Source: Halomonas sp. KAO
GTDB lineage: Bacteria > Pseudomonadota > Gammaproteobacteria > Pseudomonadales > Halomonadaceae
Direction: 5' to 3'
Length of the DNA: 64,000 nucleotides
Assembly: GCF_015595025.1 (NCBI RefSeq)
Contig: NZ_JADNRL010000024.1
Span: 43,499 to 107,498, forward strand
Part shown: one piece after another, positions 7,709 through 16,215 of the stretch
How positions within the stretch are numbered: the first letter of the stretch is position 1
Layout: each line of letters starts with the position of its first letter
Translations under genes and position numbers: made by a program
Notes under the pieces: model-generated
Databases searched by the model: none
Seen by the model: the letters and a program-made list of their open reading frames with translations, nothing else
Told to the model about the DNA's origin: nothing

Positions 7709-7903
7709 GGCACTGCCTGTTTGTCATTTTCTATCCAAATCGCTCGAGCGGAAGCCTCAGCAGACAATAAAAAGATCTAGTAATGGAAGAAAATCATTCA
7801 ATGGCTTCGTCAACACATCAGACTTGAAGATCAAGGTGGCTATAGATTTTTCTACAATCTATAGTGAAAATAGGGGTGTTGGGCTTCATATGTGGGGGAA
7901 CGG

Positions 7904-10102
7904 ATGTTTTTGAGTGCGATCAGGATAAAAAATTACCGCAGACTGTCGGATGTGACAATCGATCTGGATAACGAAATTTCGATTTTTGTGGGTTCGAATA
8001 ACAGCGGCAAGACATCTGTCGCACATGCGATGCATTTCTTCACCGGTGGTTCAAAAGACCGTTTTCGCTTTCATGATATCAGCGCATGTAGTTGGGGCGA
8101 TATTAACGCTTTTGAAGCAGGGCAGGAAGGTGCTTCGCTTCCCGTCTTGTCAGTTGACTTTTGGTTTGAGGTCGATCAGTCAGACCTCCATCGTGTTATT
8201 GATCTGCTTCCTAACCTTGATTGGCAGGGATCGAAAGTCGGCGTTCGTATCGCGTTCGCACCGCAAAGCGAAGATGAAACTTTGGCTCGCTTCCGCGAAC
8301 GGCATGCGCAGGCACAAGAAGCTGTTGAGGGTGCGGGGGCACCTGACGACGAAGAAAACTATGTTGCCCCGCCGCGATCGCTGCGCGAGTTTCTCGAAGA
8401 AAATATTCAGAAAGAATATGAATTCAAATACTTTGTCCTCGATGAATCTAAGTTCAATAATGATTTTGAGCCTAACGTAGACTACGAACCTCAAGAGCTG
8501 CTGCGTGACCAAGGTAGAACAGGGAGGGATATAGTCAACTCTCTGATTAAGATTGACTTTCTACACGCCCAGCGTCATCTGTCAGACAGCGAGGGAGGCA
8601 GCCGCTCGGAGGAACTTTCCCGACATCTTAGTCGCTATTACCAACGAAATCTGGAGCGCCGTGGTGAGGACCACAACGCGATCAGAGCACTCGCAGAATC
8701 CGAGGCCTTGCTGAACCAGCATCTTGAACAAGTGTTTACTGGTACTCTTCAGCGTCTCGGCCAACTTGGATATCCAGGGCTGGCCAATCCACGCCTGATT
8801 ATTAAGTCGGCGCTTAATCCGGCTACAGTTATGAATAGCCAAGATGGCACCCATGTTCACTATGCCCTAAACGATGACGGGCTTACGCTTCCCGATAAAT
8901 ACAACGGCCTTGGCTTCAAGAACCTCATCTACATGGTCGTCGAACTTCTTGATCTCCATGCGCAATGGTTTGCAACGGAAGAAAAGCGTCCACCTCTTCA
9001 TCTAGTGTTTGTCGAAGAACCAGAAGCCCATTTGCATGCCCAGTTGCAGCAAGTGTTCGTCAACAAGATCTTGGAGATTCTGGCGGAAGAAGGTGACGAG
9101 CCTGATGGATTCCACACACAGCTTGTTTTGACGACCCACTCGCCTCACATTCTCTACGAGCGCGGCTTTCAGCCTATTCGTTATTTCCGTCGCGAGGGCA
9201 CGGGCATTGAGCAATCGTCCAAGGTCCTTAATCTGTCGGCATTCTATCGGGCGACGGGAAACCCTAGCCGAGATTTTCTGGAGCGGTATTTAAAGCTAAT
9301 GCACTGCGATATATTTTTCGCTGACGCGGCCGTTCTCGTTGAAGGCAACGTCGAGCGGCTGGTCATGCCGCAGATGATAGAGAAAGCGGCACCGGGCCTA
9401 CGGTCCTGTTACCTTAGCGTACTCGAAATCGGTGGCGCTTACGCACACTTGTTCCGCACGCTCATTGAATTCCTCGGTATCACAACGCTCGTCGTTACTG
9501 ATTTAGACAGTGTGAGGGGACCGGTTGATGAGGATGATGGCGTCGAGCCGGTGGAAGAGGGCGATGCCGGTGAGGGCGAGGCTACTCCAGGCAGCACTTG
9601 CACGCCGGAAACTCTAGACGCGGTGACATCTAACCAAATGCTTGCGCAGTGGCTGCCCGGTAGAAACAGGATCGACGATCTTCTGGACGCTGATGCTGCG
9701 TCCAAGACAATAGCAGCAGATGAATTCGGATTGGGCGCTATCCGCGTCACCTATCCCTGCACCGTCAATCTCGAGCGCGACGGCGAACAGATAGAGCGAG
9801 CCGGTCGTACACTCGAAGTCGCCTTTGCATTCGATAATCTGGATTGGACGCAGGATGCCGCCAATCGGGAACTGAGACTCCGGGTACAAGCACCGAAAAA
9901 TCTGGAAGATCTCGCGCAGAAGCTTCACAACAAAGTACATGGCTCAAACTACAAGAAAACCGACTTCGCGCTCGCACTGCTATCCAAGCACCCGGATAGT
10001 TGGAAGGTCCCTCGTTATATAGCCGAAGGCTTAACTTGGCTCGAAACCACCTTGGGCGTGACAGCGGAAGAACATGACCAACAAAAAGGTGGCGCCGTAT
10101 GA
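7904..10102 (+). CDS. gajA: Gabija anti-phage protein GajA (OLD-family ATPase/TOPRIM nuclease)
   Basis: The product is 732 residues from ATG 7904, chosen over an upstream GTG because GGGGGA lies 4-5 bases before it. The N-terminal ABC-type ATPase has Walker A GSNNSGKTS at residues 30-38 and a Walker B region LHLVFVEEPEAHLHA at about 363-377. The C-terminal TOPRIM domain shows EGNVE near residue 480 and DLD at 533-535, the metal-binding acids of OLD nucleases. An acidic insertion (about 538-560) follows. Class 2 OLD proteins paired with a UvrD-like helicase form the Gabija system, in which GajA nicks DNA when nucleotide pools fall. It overlaps gajB by 4 bases. It is longer than the usual ~580-residue GajA. 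Confidence 0.85.
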   Translation: MFLSAIRIKNYRRLSDVTIDLDNEISIFVGSNNSGKTSVAHAMHFFTGGSKDRFRFHDISACSWGDINAFEAGQEGASLPVLSVDFWFEVDQSDLHRVIDLLPNLDWQGSKVGVRIAFAPQSEDETLARFRERHAQAQEAVEGAGAPDDEENYVAPPRSLREFLEENIQKEYEFKYFVLDESKFNNDFEPNVDYEPQELLRDQGRTGRDIVNSLIKIDFLHAQRHLSDSEGGSRSEELSRHLSRYYQRNLERRGEDHNAIRALAESEALLNQHLEQVFTGTLQRLGQLGYPGLANPRLIIKSALNPATVMNSQDGTHVHYALNDDGLTLPDKYNGLGFKNLIYMVVELLDLHAQWFATEEKRPPLHLVFVEEPEAHLHAQLQQVFVNKILEILAEEGDEPDGFHTQLVLTTHSPHILYERGFQPIRYFRREGTGIEQSSKVLNLSAFYRATGNPSRDFLERYLKLMHCDIFFADAAVLVEGNVERLVMPQMIEKAAPGLRSCYLSVLEIGGAYAHLFRTLIEFLGITTLVVTDLDSVRGPVDEDDGVEPVEEGDAGEGEATPGSTCTPETLDAVTSNQMLAQWLPGRNRIDDLLDADAASKTIAADEFGLGAIRVTYPCTVNLERDGEQIERAGRTLEVAFAFDNLDWTQDAANRELRLRVQAPKNLEDLAQKLHNKVHGSNYKKTDFALALLSKHPDSWKVPRYIAEGLTWLETTLGVTAEEHDQQKGGAV

Positions 10103-11982
10103 CAAACCGCATCGGAAAACCCAATACAGCAACCGACATGGCACTTCACGAGCGGCTTGCGGGTGACAGCAATCGGCATTTCGTGATGGTTGCGGGGGCC
10201 GGTTCGGGAAAGACAACATCGCTGGTTAAAGCCCTTGCTCAGATCGAGTGTACTCAAGGTCCTTCCCTCCGCCGAAAAGGGCAACAAGTCGCTTGTATAA
10301 CCTATACCGAAGTGGCCGTAGATGAAATTCGCGGTGACGTCGGGAACGACGAACTATTCCACATCTCCACAATCCACAGCTTTCTCTGGACACTCATCAA
10401 GCCGTTTCAAAACAATCTCCAGGAATGGGTCAGTAACCGGTTGCAGGAGAAGATTGCCGAAGAGCAAGAGAAGATCGACAAACCGCGTACGAGAGAAGCC
10501 ACGAAAATTCGTGCAGCAGAACTCATCGAGCGCTATAGGCGTCAGCTTACAGAGATCAGTTCTGTAAAAAGTTTCCGGTACGGGACTGGTAGCGACTATT
10601 CAAATGGTGTTCTAGGTCACAGCGATATCCTGAAGATAGGACCCGAGTTTATTGCAGGTCATGCACTGATGCAGGCCGTTTTGGCACGGCGCTTTCCGGT
10701 CATCTTTGTCGATGAAAGTCAGGACACTGATCCGGCTTTTGTGGATTCCCTTGTCCAAGTGGCACGTGCTTTTCCGTTAGGTTTTTGCCTTGGTTTCTTC
10801 GGCGATCCCGTGCAAAAGATTTACATGCAAGGTGCTGGTTCCATTCCGGCCGAAGAGGGATGGGAAACGCTGGAGAAGCCCGAGAATTTCAGATGCCCTA
10901 AAGCAGTGCTCCGCGTCATCAACCGAATCAGGGCAGAAGATGACCGGCTTGAGCAAACGCGAGGACGCCGCATTTCGGTGGGCGATGGAGATGTTTCCGT
11001 CGAAGGATCTGCCAGAGTATTGATACTACCTGCCGATGATCTGCGACACGAGCGGCTGCAGGAAGCACGTCGCTGGCTGTCCGACCAGGATGGTGATGAT
11101 GGCTGGCTGAAGGAAGATGACGAGGAAGCGCTGCGGCTCCTAGTGTTGGTCCATCGGATGGCGTCAACCCGGCTAGGTTTTCCGAACCTCTATAGTGCCC
11201 TCAATGACAAATCTCCGGAAGAGCTCAGCACCGGCTTGATTGACGGAACGGCATGGGTAGTGCGTCCCCTCCTATCTTACATCTTGCCATTGGTCCTTGC
11301 GCGGCACGAAGGGCGGGAATTCGAGATCATGCGCCTGCTTCGGAAACATTGCCCTCGCTTACAGCCCGATGCTCTGGCCGCTGTTGACACTGCGGGACTG
11401 CTGAATGGTCTGCGAGAACAGCTCGGCGGGCTGGTGGCAATGTTAGAAGCCGATAGCGGCATGCGCATCGGTGATGTCATGCGATTAATTAGAGATAGCA
11501 ATTTGGCAGCGCTCGATGAGCGTTACATTGAGCTGATCAATATCTACGCTGAATCACCTGAAACGGTTCCCGATCCGGCGACAGACAATGCTGCGCTTCG
11601 TTTCATGCAATGTGACGTTTCTGAGCTGTGGGGTTACCGTAAATATATCGAGAAGATGTCTCCCTTTTCAACTCAGCAAGGCATCAAGGGAGCCGAATTC
11701 GATAAGGTTATCGTTGTAGTTGACGATCAGGAGGGGCGAACAAATACGTTCTCCTACGGCAAGTATTTCGGCGTAACGGAACTTTCAGATACAGATTACG
11801 CGAACATTGCTTCCGGTAAAGACTCTGTCATCGATCGAACCCGGCGCTTATTCTATGTTTGCTGCTCGCGGGCACTGTCCGACCTTGCCGTAGTGGTATT
11901 TACCGATGACACAGCACGGATGCGTGACGTATTGCTCAAGAGGGAATTCTTTGATCCCGAATGCGTCCAAGTCTTAGACTAA
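10099..11982 (+). CDS. gajB: Gabija anti-phage protein GajB (UvrD-like SF1 helicase)
   Basis: SF1A helicase-like protein of 627 residues. Walker A is AGAGSGKTTS at residues 32-41, motif II is VDESQDTDP with Asp at residue 205, a PCRA/UvrD-like motif III (GFFGDPVQKIY) follows, and the C-terminal motifs include SPFSTQQGIKGAEFDKVIVV (motif V region) and RRLFYVCCSRAL (motif VI). GajB associates with GajA in the Gabija complex. It starts 4 bases before the gajA stop, so the two are translationally coupled. Downstream is a strong hairpin. Typical GajB is about 500 residues, so this one is somewhat long, as is its GajA partner. Confidence 0.85.
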   Translation: MTNRIGKPNTATDMALHERLAGDSNRHFVMVAGAGSGKTTSLVKALAQIECTQGPSLRRKGQQVACITYTEVAVDEIRGDVGNDELFHISTIHSFLWTLIKPFQNNLQEWVSNRLQEKIAEEQEKIDKPRTREATKIRAAELIERYRRQLTEISSVKSFRYGTGSDYSNGVLGHSDILKIGPEFIAGHALMQAVLARRFPVIFVDESQDTDPAFVDSLVQVARAFPLGFCLGFFGDPVQKIYMQGAGSIPAEEGWETLEKPENFRCPKAVLRVINRIRAEDDRLEQTRGRRISVGDGDVSVEGSARVLILPADDLRHERLQEARRWLSDQDGDDGWLKEDDEEALRLLVLVHRMASTRLGFPNLYSALNDKSPEELSTGLIDGTAWVVRPLLSYILPLVLARHEGREFEIMRLLRKHCPRLQPDALAAVDTAGLLNGLREQLGGLVAMLEADSGMRIGDVMRLIRDSNLAALDERYIELINIYAESPETVPDPATDNAALRFMQCDVSELWGYRKYIEKMSPFSTQQGIKGAEFDKVIVVVDDQEGRTNTFSYGKYFGVTELSDTDYANIASGKDSVIDRTRRLFYVCCSRALSDLAVVVFTDDTARMRDVLLKREFFDPECVQVLD

Positions 11983-12066
11983 TTTCTATGGCAGAAAGTC
12001 AGCTTTCTATCTACCAACAGATCAGCTTTTCGAAAGCCTTCCCGGAGCAAATGATCATAGATTCAA

Positions 12067-12120
12067 GGGCCGCTTTTGGCCGAAAGCGGCCCTGCCAACC
12101 ACATCTTTAGATGGGCAGGG
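12067..12120. terminator. Two stacked hairpins between gajB and the convergent MvaT-like gene
   Basis: GGGCCGCTTT at 12067-12076 pairs with AAAGCGGCCC at 12083-12092. A second hairpin pairs CCCTGCC (starting 12090) with GGGCAGGG (ending near 12121). The two convergent genes end on either side, so this is a likely bidirectional terminator. T-tracts are weak on the plus strand. Confidence 0.6.
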
Positions 12121-12128
12121 CATGATCT

Positions 12129-12500
12129 TTAATCCTCTGTTCTGACCAGCCATCCTTCAACGGTGTCCGAACCGTATTCGTCTTTCCAGGCTTTTAGTGT
12201 TTTCTGGTTGCCGCCGCGTGTCTCTACGACTTCACCAGTATTAGGGTTTTTATAGATCTTCAGCTTGCGTTTGGCGCGACCCGTGCTCGTGGTGCTGGAG
12301 GGTCTGGCCGCTGTCTGTTGTGGGTCAAGCAGCTTGATGACATCTGCAGCCGACTTGTCAAATTCTCGCATGAGAGCTTCCAGCTTATCCTTGAACTGGA
12401 GCTCAGCCTTGAGGCGGTCGTCGTTCTTGAGCCTATCCAGCTCTTCCTGAAGCTGTTTTAGCTGCTGTTCCTTCTGCATGTAGGAAGCTAGTATGGACAT
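12129..12500 (-). CDS. MvaT/H-NS-family xenogeneic silencer
   Basis: The 123-residue protein has an N-terminal coiled coil (about residues 5-60, rich in EEQLKQLQEELDRLK-type heptads) for oligomerisation, a linker, and a C-terminal DNA-binding region with KIYKNPNTGEVVETRGGN and TLKAWKDEYG, close to the pattern of Pseudomonas MvaT/MvaU. Such proteins bind AT-rich DNA and silence acquired genes. It sits in the low-GC accessory region between Gabija and the helicase locus, where a silencer would have local targets. ATG 12500 is preceded by GAAGGTC on its strand. Whether it acts on these genes is inference. Confidence 0.85.
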   Translation of the reverse strand: MSILASYMQKEQQLKQLQEELDRLKNDDRLKAELQFKDKLEALMREFDKSAADVIKLLDPQQTAARPSSTTSTGRAKRKLKIYKNPNTGEVVETRGGNQKTLKAWKDEYGSDTVEGWLVRTED

Positions 12501-12733
12501 GTGACCTTCTGTTCGGGTGGATAGCTACAACTATGGGGAATAGTCAAGAATAAATCAAGCCATAATGGTGTCCCTGTCAAGATCAGAAATGATTCGCCGA
12601 GACGACCCCGCTTCATGCGGCTTCTATGCTCGATGAGCCTGAATCACTGGAGTATGACGCGTTGCGATTAATGCAGGCATTGACTTACTGTCTCACTTTT
12701 TAGGTGTGAGAAGAGAGCGTATGGCAGTAAAGC

Positions 12734-12961
12734 TCAGCTGTAGAGCTCTGTGGCCGCAGGAAGAAGAGTGGCTGGGTCACAGGCCAGCACTGTGGCGATA
12801 CGGTAAAGCTTCTCTACAGTGATGTTGACCTCCCCTCGTTCAATTCGGCCTACGTAGCTCCTATCTATGCCACTCAGCAGTGCTAAGTCATCCTGAGATA
12901 GACCGCGCGCCTTCCTGCGGTGTCGAATCCGCTCCCCTATTGCTTTCGCCAGATGGTCCAT
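12734..12961 (-). CDS. XRE-family transcriptional regulator
   Basis: A 75-residue Cro/C1-type helix-turn-helix protein consisting almost only of the DNA-binding domain: RIRHRRKARGLSQDDLALLSGIDRSYVGRIERG, followed by a dimerisation-like helix. It is transcribed away from the winged-helix/helicase operon that starts at 13063, so the 100-base space between is a shared promoter region. A perfect 10-bp palindrome lies immediately upstream of its start and contains its GAGG ribosome binding site. By analogy with small XRE proteins beside restriction and defence loci, it probably represses both directions; this is inferred. Confidence 0.8.
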   Translation of the reverse strand: MDHLAKAIGERIRHRRKARGLSQDDLALLSGIDRSYVGRIERGEVNITVEKLYRIATVLACDPATLLPAATELYS

Positions 12962-12962
12962 G

Positions 12963-12988
12963 GCCGCCTCAAAATCTCTTGAGGCGGC
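12963..12988. promoter_or_regulatory. Perfect palindrome at the XRE start (operator or RNA hairpin)
   Basis: GCCGCCTCAA (12963-12972) and its exact reverse complement (12979-12988) flank a 6-base loop. The palindrome abuts the XRE start codon, and its 5'-proximal arm on the minus strand includes the GAGG that would serve as ribosome binding site. It could be an autoregulatory XRE operator, a hairpin that hides the ribosome binding site, or both. No experimental basis. Confidence 0.55.
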
Positions 12989-13062
12989 ACTATCATGCGT
13001 TTGCGGACCGTCAGGCCACGGATTATAATCCGCATTTTACTCTTTTCCCCCGGACCTCCCAT

Positions 13063-13648
13063 GAAGCCCAACACGTTCACCCTCGACAAACGGCTGTATG
13101 AGCTCCTTCAGGAGGAAGGGCTTGATCGGTTCACCACGCAGGACCTCCGGGATGCCTTCGCGTCCAGGCTGGAGGAGGGTTCGTTCCAGCTGAAGGATGT
13201 GCGGAGGTATGTGTATGAGCAGATACGCCGCATGCTGCGCGTGGGCTGGCTCGTGCTAGACGATGAGCGCAAGAGCCGCGGGCAGGTCTATCATCGTCTT
13301 CCCATGCCAGAAAAATTGCGGTTAAACTTAATTAGTAATGGCTTTGAGGCAAGCTTCACGCCCAGCAAGACCAAGAAGCGGACGTCCGCCGAGGCTACGC
13401 CTACCTCAGCCCCAAACCGTCCTGAGTCAGAGGTCTACCAGCGACTAGAAACGACGCTCAAGGAGGTCCGCCTGGATCTTCTCGCCTCAATGGGGGAGGC
13501 CGAGCGTTACAAGCAGCTGCTTAGCGACATGCCATACCTGCGAGCCCATGTGGAAAGTGAGTATCAAGAAGCGAAGGACCAAAGTTCTCGCCTGCTGGGC
13601 CACCTGCGTGCGGTGGAGAAGACGATTTCTGCATTGTCCTCGCCATGA
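13063..13648 (+). CDS. Uncharacterised winged-helix/coiled-coil protein partnered with SF2 helicase
   Basis: ATG 13063 gives a 194-residue protein; longer in-frame starts exist upstream but run into the divergent promoter. Residues ~10-80 look like a winged helix-turn-helix (KRLYELLQEEGLDRFTTQDL, then VYEQIRRMLRVGWLVLDD and a basic wing with GQVYHRLP). Residues ~120-190 are predicted coiled coil (EVYQRLETTLKEVRLDLLAS and following heptads). I do not recognise the family. Its stop overlaps the helicase start (ATGA), so the two are translationally coupled and probably interact or act together. Lower GC than the chromosome and next to Gabija, hence a candidate defence gene by association only. 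Confidence 0.7.
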
Positions 13649-15039
13649 AGTTGCCGCGACTCAGGCTGTGGCAGCAGCGCTGCATTGACGCGGCGCTGCA
13701 TCACTTTGCTACCACACCACACTTTTTGTGTCAGGCAACTCCAGGCGCTGGCAAGACACGATTGGCAGCAGAACTTGCACGCTGTCTCTTTGAGAATAAT
13801 CAGATAGATCTAGTTCTTTGCTTTGCGCCCTCATGCCAGGTTGTAGAAGGTTTTCGCCAAACCTTTTCAGAAGTACTGGATAAGCGGCTTGATGGCTTGG
13901 TCGGTGCCGTTGGGGGTGCTTATACCTACCAGGCTATGGATTATAGGGATGAGTCCTTCTGGCAGCTTCTCAATGACTTTCGTGCTTTTGTCGTGTTTGA
14001 CGAAATACACCACTGTGCTGGACATGATCCTTTGCTAAGTAATGCCTGGGGTCAGAAAATCCTTCAGAGAGTTCAGGACCGCGCCGCCTACACATTGGCA
14101 CTTTCGGGGACTCCATGGCGTTCTGATGACCTACCCATCGCACTAGCACGCTATTCATCACCAGAAGGTGAGTTGATCTGCGACTTTAGATACGGCCTAC
14201 GAGAGTCCGTCAATGATAATGTGTGTCGCTCGCCGCGCATTGTGCTTCTTGACCATCAAGAGGTTAAGCTAACCGAAGAGATTAGGGACGAGAGCACTGC
14301 CAGGCTCTTTCCAAGCATTGCTGCATTGCTCGGAGATTCCCCAATCACCTACGAGGACCTCCTTCGCCATGATGATGTGGTGCATCAGATACTGGGGCTG
14401 GCTTGTGAGAGGTTAGATGAGGTGCGGCAACAAAAGCCGGATGCGGCAGGCTTGGTCGTGGCAACCGATATTGAGCATGCCCATCAGGTAGCTTTATCCT
14501 TAGAGGCCAGAGGAGAGGCTTGCCATGTTGTCACTAATAGGACTCCTGGCGCGCAGCAAGTGATCAACTTCTTTCGACACAGTGATTGCCGCTGGATTGT
14601 GGCAGTTGGTATGGTTAGCGAGGGAACGGATATTCCTCGACTTCAAGTATGCTGCTACCTCAGTCGAATTCGTACGGAGCTGCATTATCGCCAAGTGTTA
14701 GGGAGAGTCTTGAGGAGGAGTGGCGCGGAGGACGAAAATGCATGGTTGTTTATGTTGGCTGAGCCGGTTCTTAGACGCTTTGCCGAGCGTGTTGCACAAG
14801 ATTTGCCGAACGATAATTTGGTTTTTAAGAAGGAGGAGATGACCTTCGTTAACAATGAAGATGCAAATTGGGTTGGAGGTGAAGGTGGTCACTTGAGTGG
14901 CGTGCTTGATGGAGTTGTGGCTGCTTTCGGAGAATGCGGTGAGTTAAGTAAAGATAAAGAGTTTTATTCTTCGGTTGAGCCGGTTTATCATTTGAGTTTC
15001 TCGGGGAAGTATCGCGAAGAGTTGTTGAGATTTCTTTAG
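13645..15039 (+). CDS. SF2 DEAD/DEAH-family helicase of an uncharacterised two-gene locus
   Basis: A 464-residue superfamily 2 ATPase. Motif I is ATPGAGKT (residues 31-38), motif II DEIH (119-122), motif III-like LSGTPW (about 153-158), motif V region VGMVSEGTDIPRLQ and motif VI QVLGRVLRRSG (350-360). The core resembles the helicase half of Type I/III restriction (HsdR/Res-like) and other DNA-translocating defence proteins but carries no visible nuclease domain. The C-terminal ~70 residues are unassigned. It is coupled to the winged-helix/coiled-coil gene and controlled by a nearby XRE gene. GC falls toward its 3' end. Function unknown; anti-phage defence is a reasonable inference from the neighbourhood. 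Confidence 0.8.
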   Translation: MKLPRLRLWQQRCIDAALHHFATTPHFLCQATPGAGKTRLAAELARCLFENNQIDLVLCFAPSCQVVEGFRQTFSEVLDKRLDGLVGAVGGAYTYQAMDYRDESFWQLLNDFRAFVVFDEIHHCAGHDPLLSNAWGQKILQRVQDRAAYTLALSGTPWRSDDLPIALARYSSPEGELICDFRYGLRESVNDNVCRSPRIVLLDHQEVKLTEEIRDESTARLFPSIAALLGDSPITYEDLLRHDDVVHQILGLACERLDEVRQQKPDAAGLVVATDIEHAHQVALSLEARGEACHVVTNRTPGAQQVINFFRHSDCRWIVAVGMVSEGTDIPRLQVCCYLSRIRTELHYRQVLGRVLRRSGAEDENAWLFMLAEPVLRRFAERVAQDLPNDNLVFKKEEMTFVNNEDANWVGGEGGHLSGVLDGVVAAFGECGELSKDKEFYSSVEPVYHLSFSGKYREELLRFL

Positions 15040-15073
15040 GTTTTGAGGGCTTGTTTCTTGATTTTCTTTGAAT

Positions 15074-15108
15074 AGCTTGCTTTTCTGGTGAGCAAGCTTT
15101 TTGGTTTT
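15074..15108 (+). terminator. Intrinsic terminator after the helicase locus
   Basis: AGCTTGC (15074-15080) pairs with GCAAGCT (15092-15098), followed by TTTTTGGTTTT. It lies 35 bases after the helicase stop. Confidence 0.75.
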
Positions 15109-15235
15109 AAATTAATTTTTTCGGCTGTGTTTGTTGTTTGTTTGATCATTTTGATTGTGCTCTGCTATCCTTCGGTCAATATGGCGTAAAAGTGCGGGGC
15201 TCACATGATTCATCAGCAGGTTCACCAAGCCGCTA

Positions 15236-15304
15236 CACCAAGGTTGCCACATGGCGTGCTTGGTGGTTGGCCTGAGGGGCGAAGGGGCTGGCCTGGAGGG
15301 CGAA
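15236..15304. repeat. Hairpin and short direct repeat beside the recA breakpoint
   Basis: CACCAAG (15236-15242) pairs with CTTGGTG (15259-15265), with an inner GCCA/TGGC stem. Immediately after, GGCCTGAGGGGCGAA (15269-15283) recurs as GGCCTGGAGGGCGAA (15290-15304) with a 21-base period. The features lie in the ~140 bases of non-recA DNA fused to recA. They could be recombinase-related or accidental. Confidence 0.4.
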
Positions 15305-15342
15305 CCGAATCCGAGGAAATCCATGAGTCCCTATTTATCTTC

Positions 15343-16212
15343 GGCCCGGAGTCCTCGGGCAAGACCACCCTGACGCTCTCGGTGATCGCCCAGGCCCAGA
15401 AGCAGGGCAAGACCTGCGCCTTTATCGACGCCGAGCATGCCCTTGACCCCAGCTATGCCGAAAAGCTGGGCGTCAACCTGGATGATCTGCTGGTTTCCCA
15501 GCCCGATACCGGCGAGCAGGCCCTTGAAATCTGCGACATGCTGGTGCGCTCCGGTGGTGTCGACGTGATCATCATCGACTCGGTGGCGGCGCTGACCCCC
15601 CGCGCCGAGATCGAGGGCGAGATGGGCGACTCCCATGTCGGTCTGCAGGCGCGCCTGATGTCCCAGGCGCTGCGCAAGATCACCGGCAATATCAAGAACG
15701 CCAACTGCATGGTGGTGTTCATCAACCAGATCCGCATGAAGATCGGCGTGATGTTCGGTAGCCCCGAGACCACCACCGGCGGCAATGCGCTCAAGTTCTA
15801 CTCCAGTGTGCGTCTGGATATCCGGCGTACCGGCTCGGTCAAGCAGGGCGACGAGGTGACCGGCAACGAGACCCGGGTCAAGGTGGTCAAGAACAAGGTG
15901 GCGCCCCCGTTCCGCCAGGCCGAGTTCCAGATCCTCTATGGCAAGGGGATCTACCATGCCGGAGAGGTGGTCGATCTCGGCGTGCAGTGCAAGCTGGTCG
16001 ACAAGGCCGGTGCCTGGTACAGCTACCAGGGCAACAAGATTGGCCAGGGCAAGGCCAATGCCGCCCAGTTCCTCGAGGATAACCCGGCGGTGATGGAGGA
16101 GATCGAGAGCCAGATTCGTGCTCAGCTGCTTGCCACGGCAGAGCCCGCCAAGGAGGAGGGCGATGAGGTCGCCTTGCCGGCCGATGGCGATCAGGGCAGC
16201 GATCGGCTGTAA
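15343..16212 (+). pseudogene. recA: 5'-truncated recA (starts at Walker A)
   Basis: RecA promotes homologous pairing and LexA self-cleavage. Homology to RecA begins exactly at GPESSGKTT (Walker A) and then runs to a normal acidic C-terminus, through [10 protein letters not shown], the L1/L2 regions and [16 protein letters not shown]. The N-terminal ~65 residues (oligomerisation helix and first core strand) are absent. The same frame is open upstream to 15205, but those ~46 codons are unrelated (rich in Gly, Arg, Pro) and have no good ribosome binding site. The promoter and LexA box expected for recA are also gone. Upstream DNA has another composition, so this marks the junction of accessory region and chromosome. 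The product should not be a working RecA; another copy may exist elsewhere, or the junction may be an assembly error. Confidence 0.85.
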
Positions 16213-16215
16213 GCC

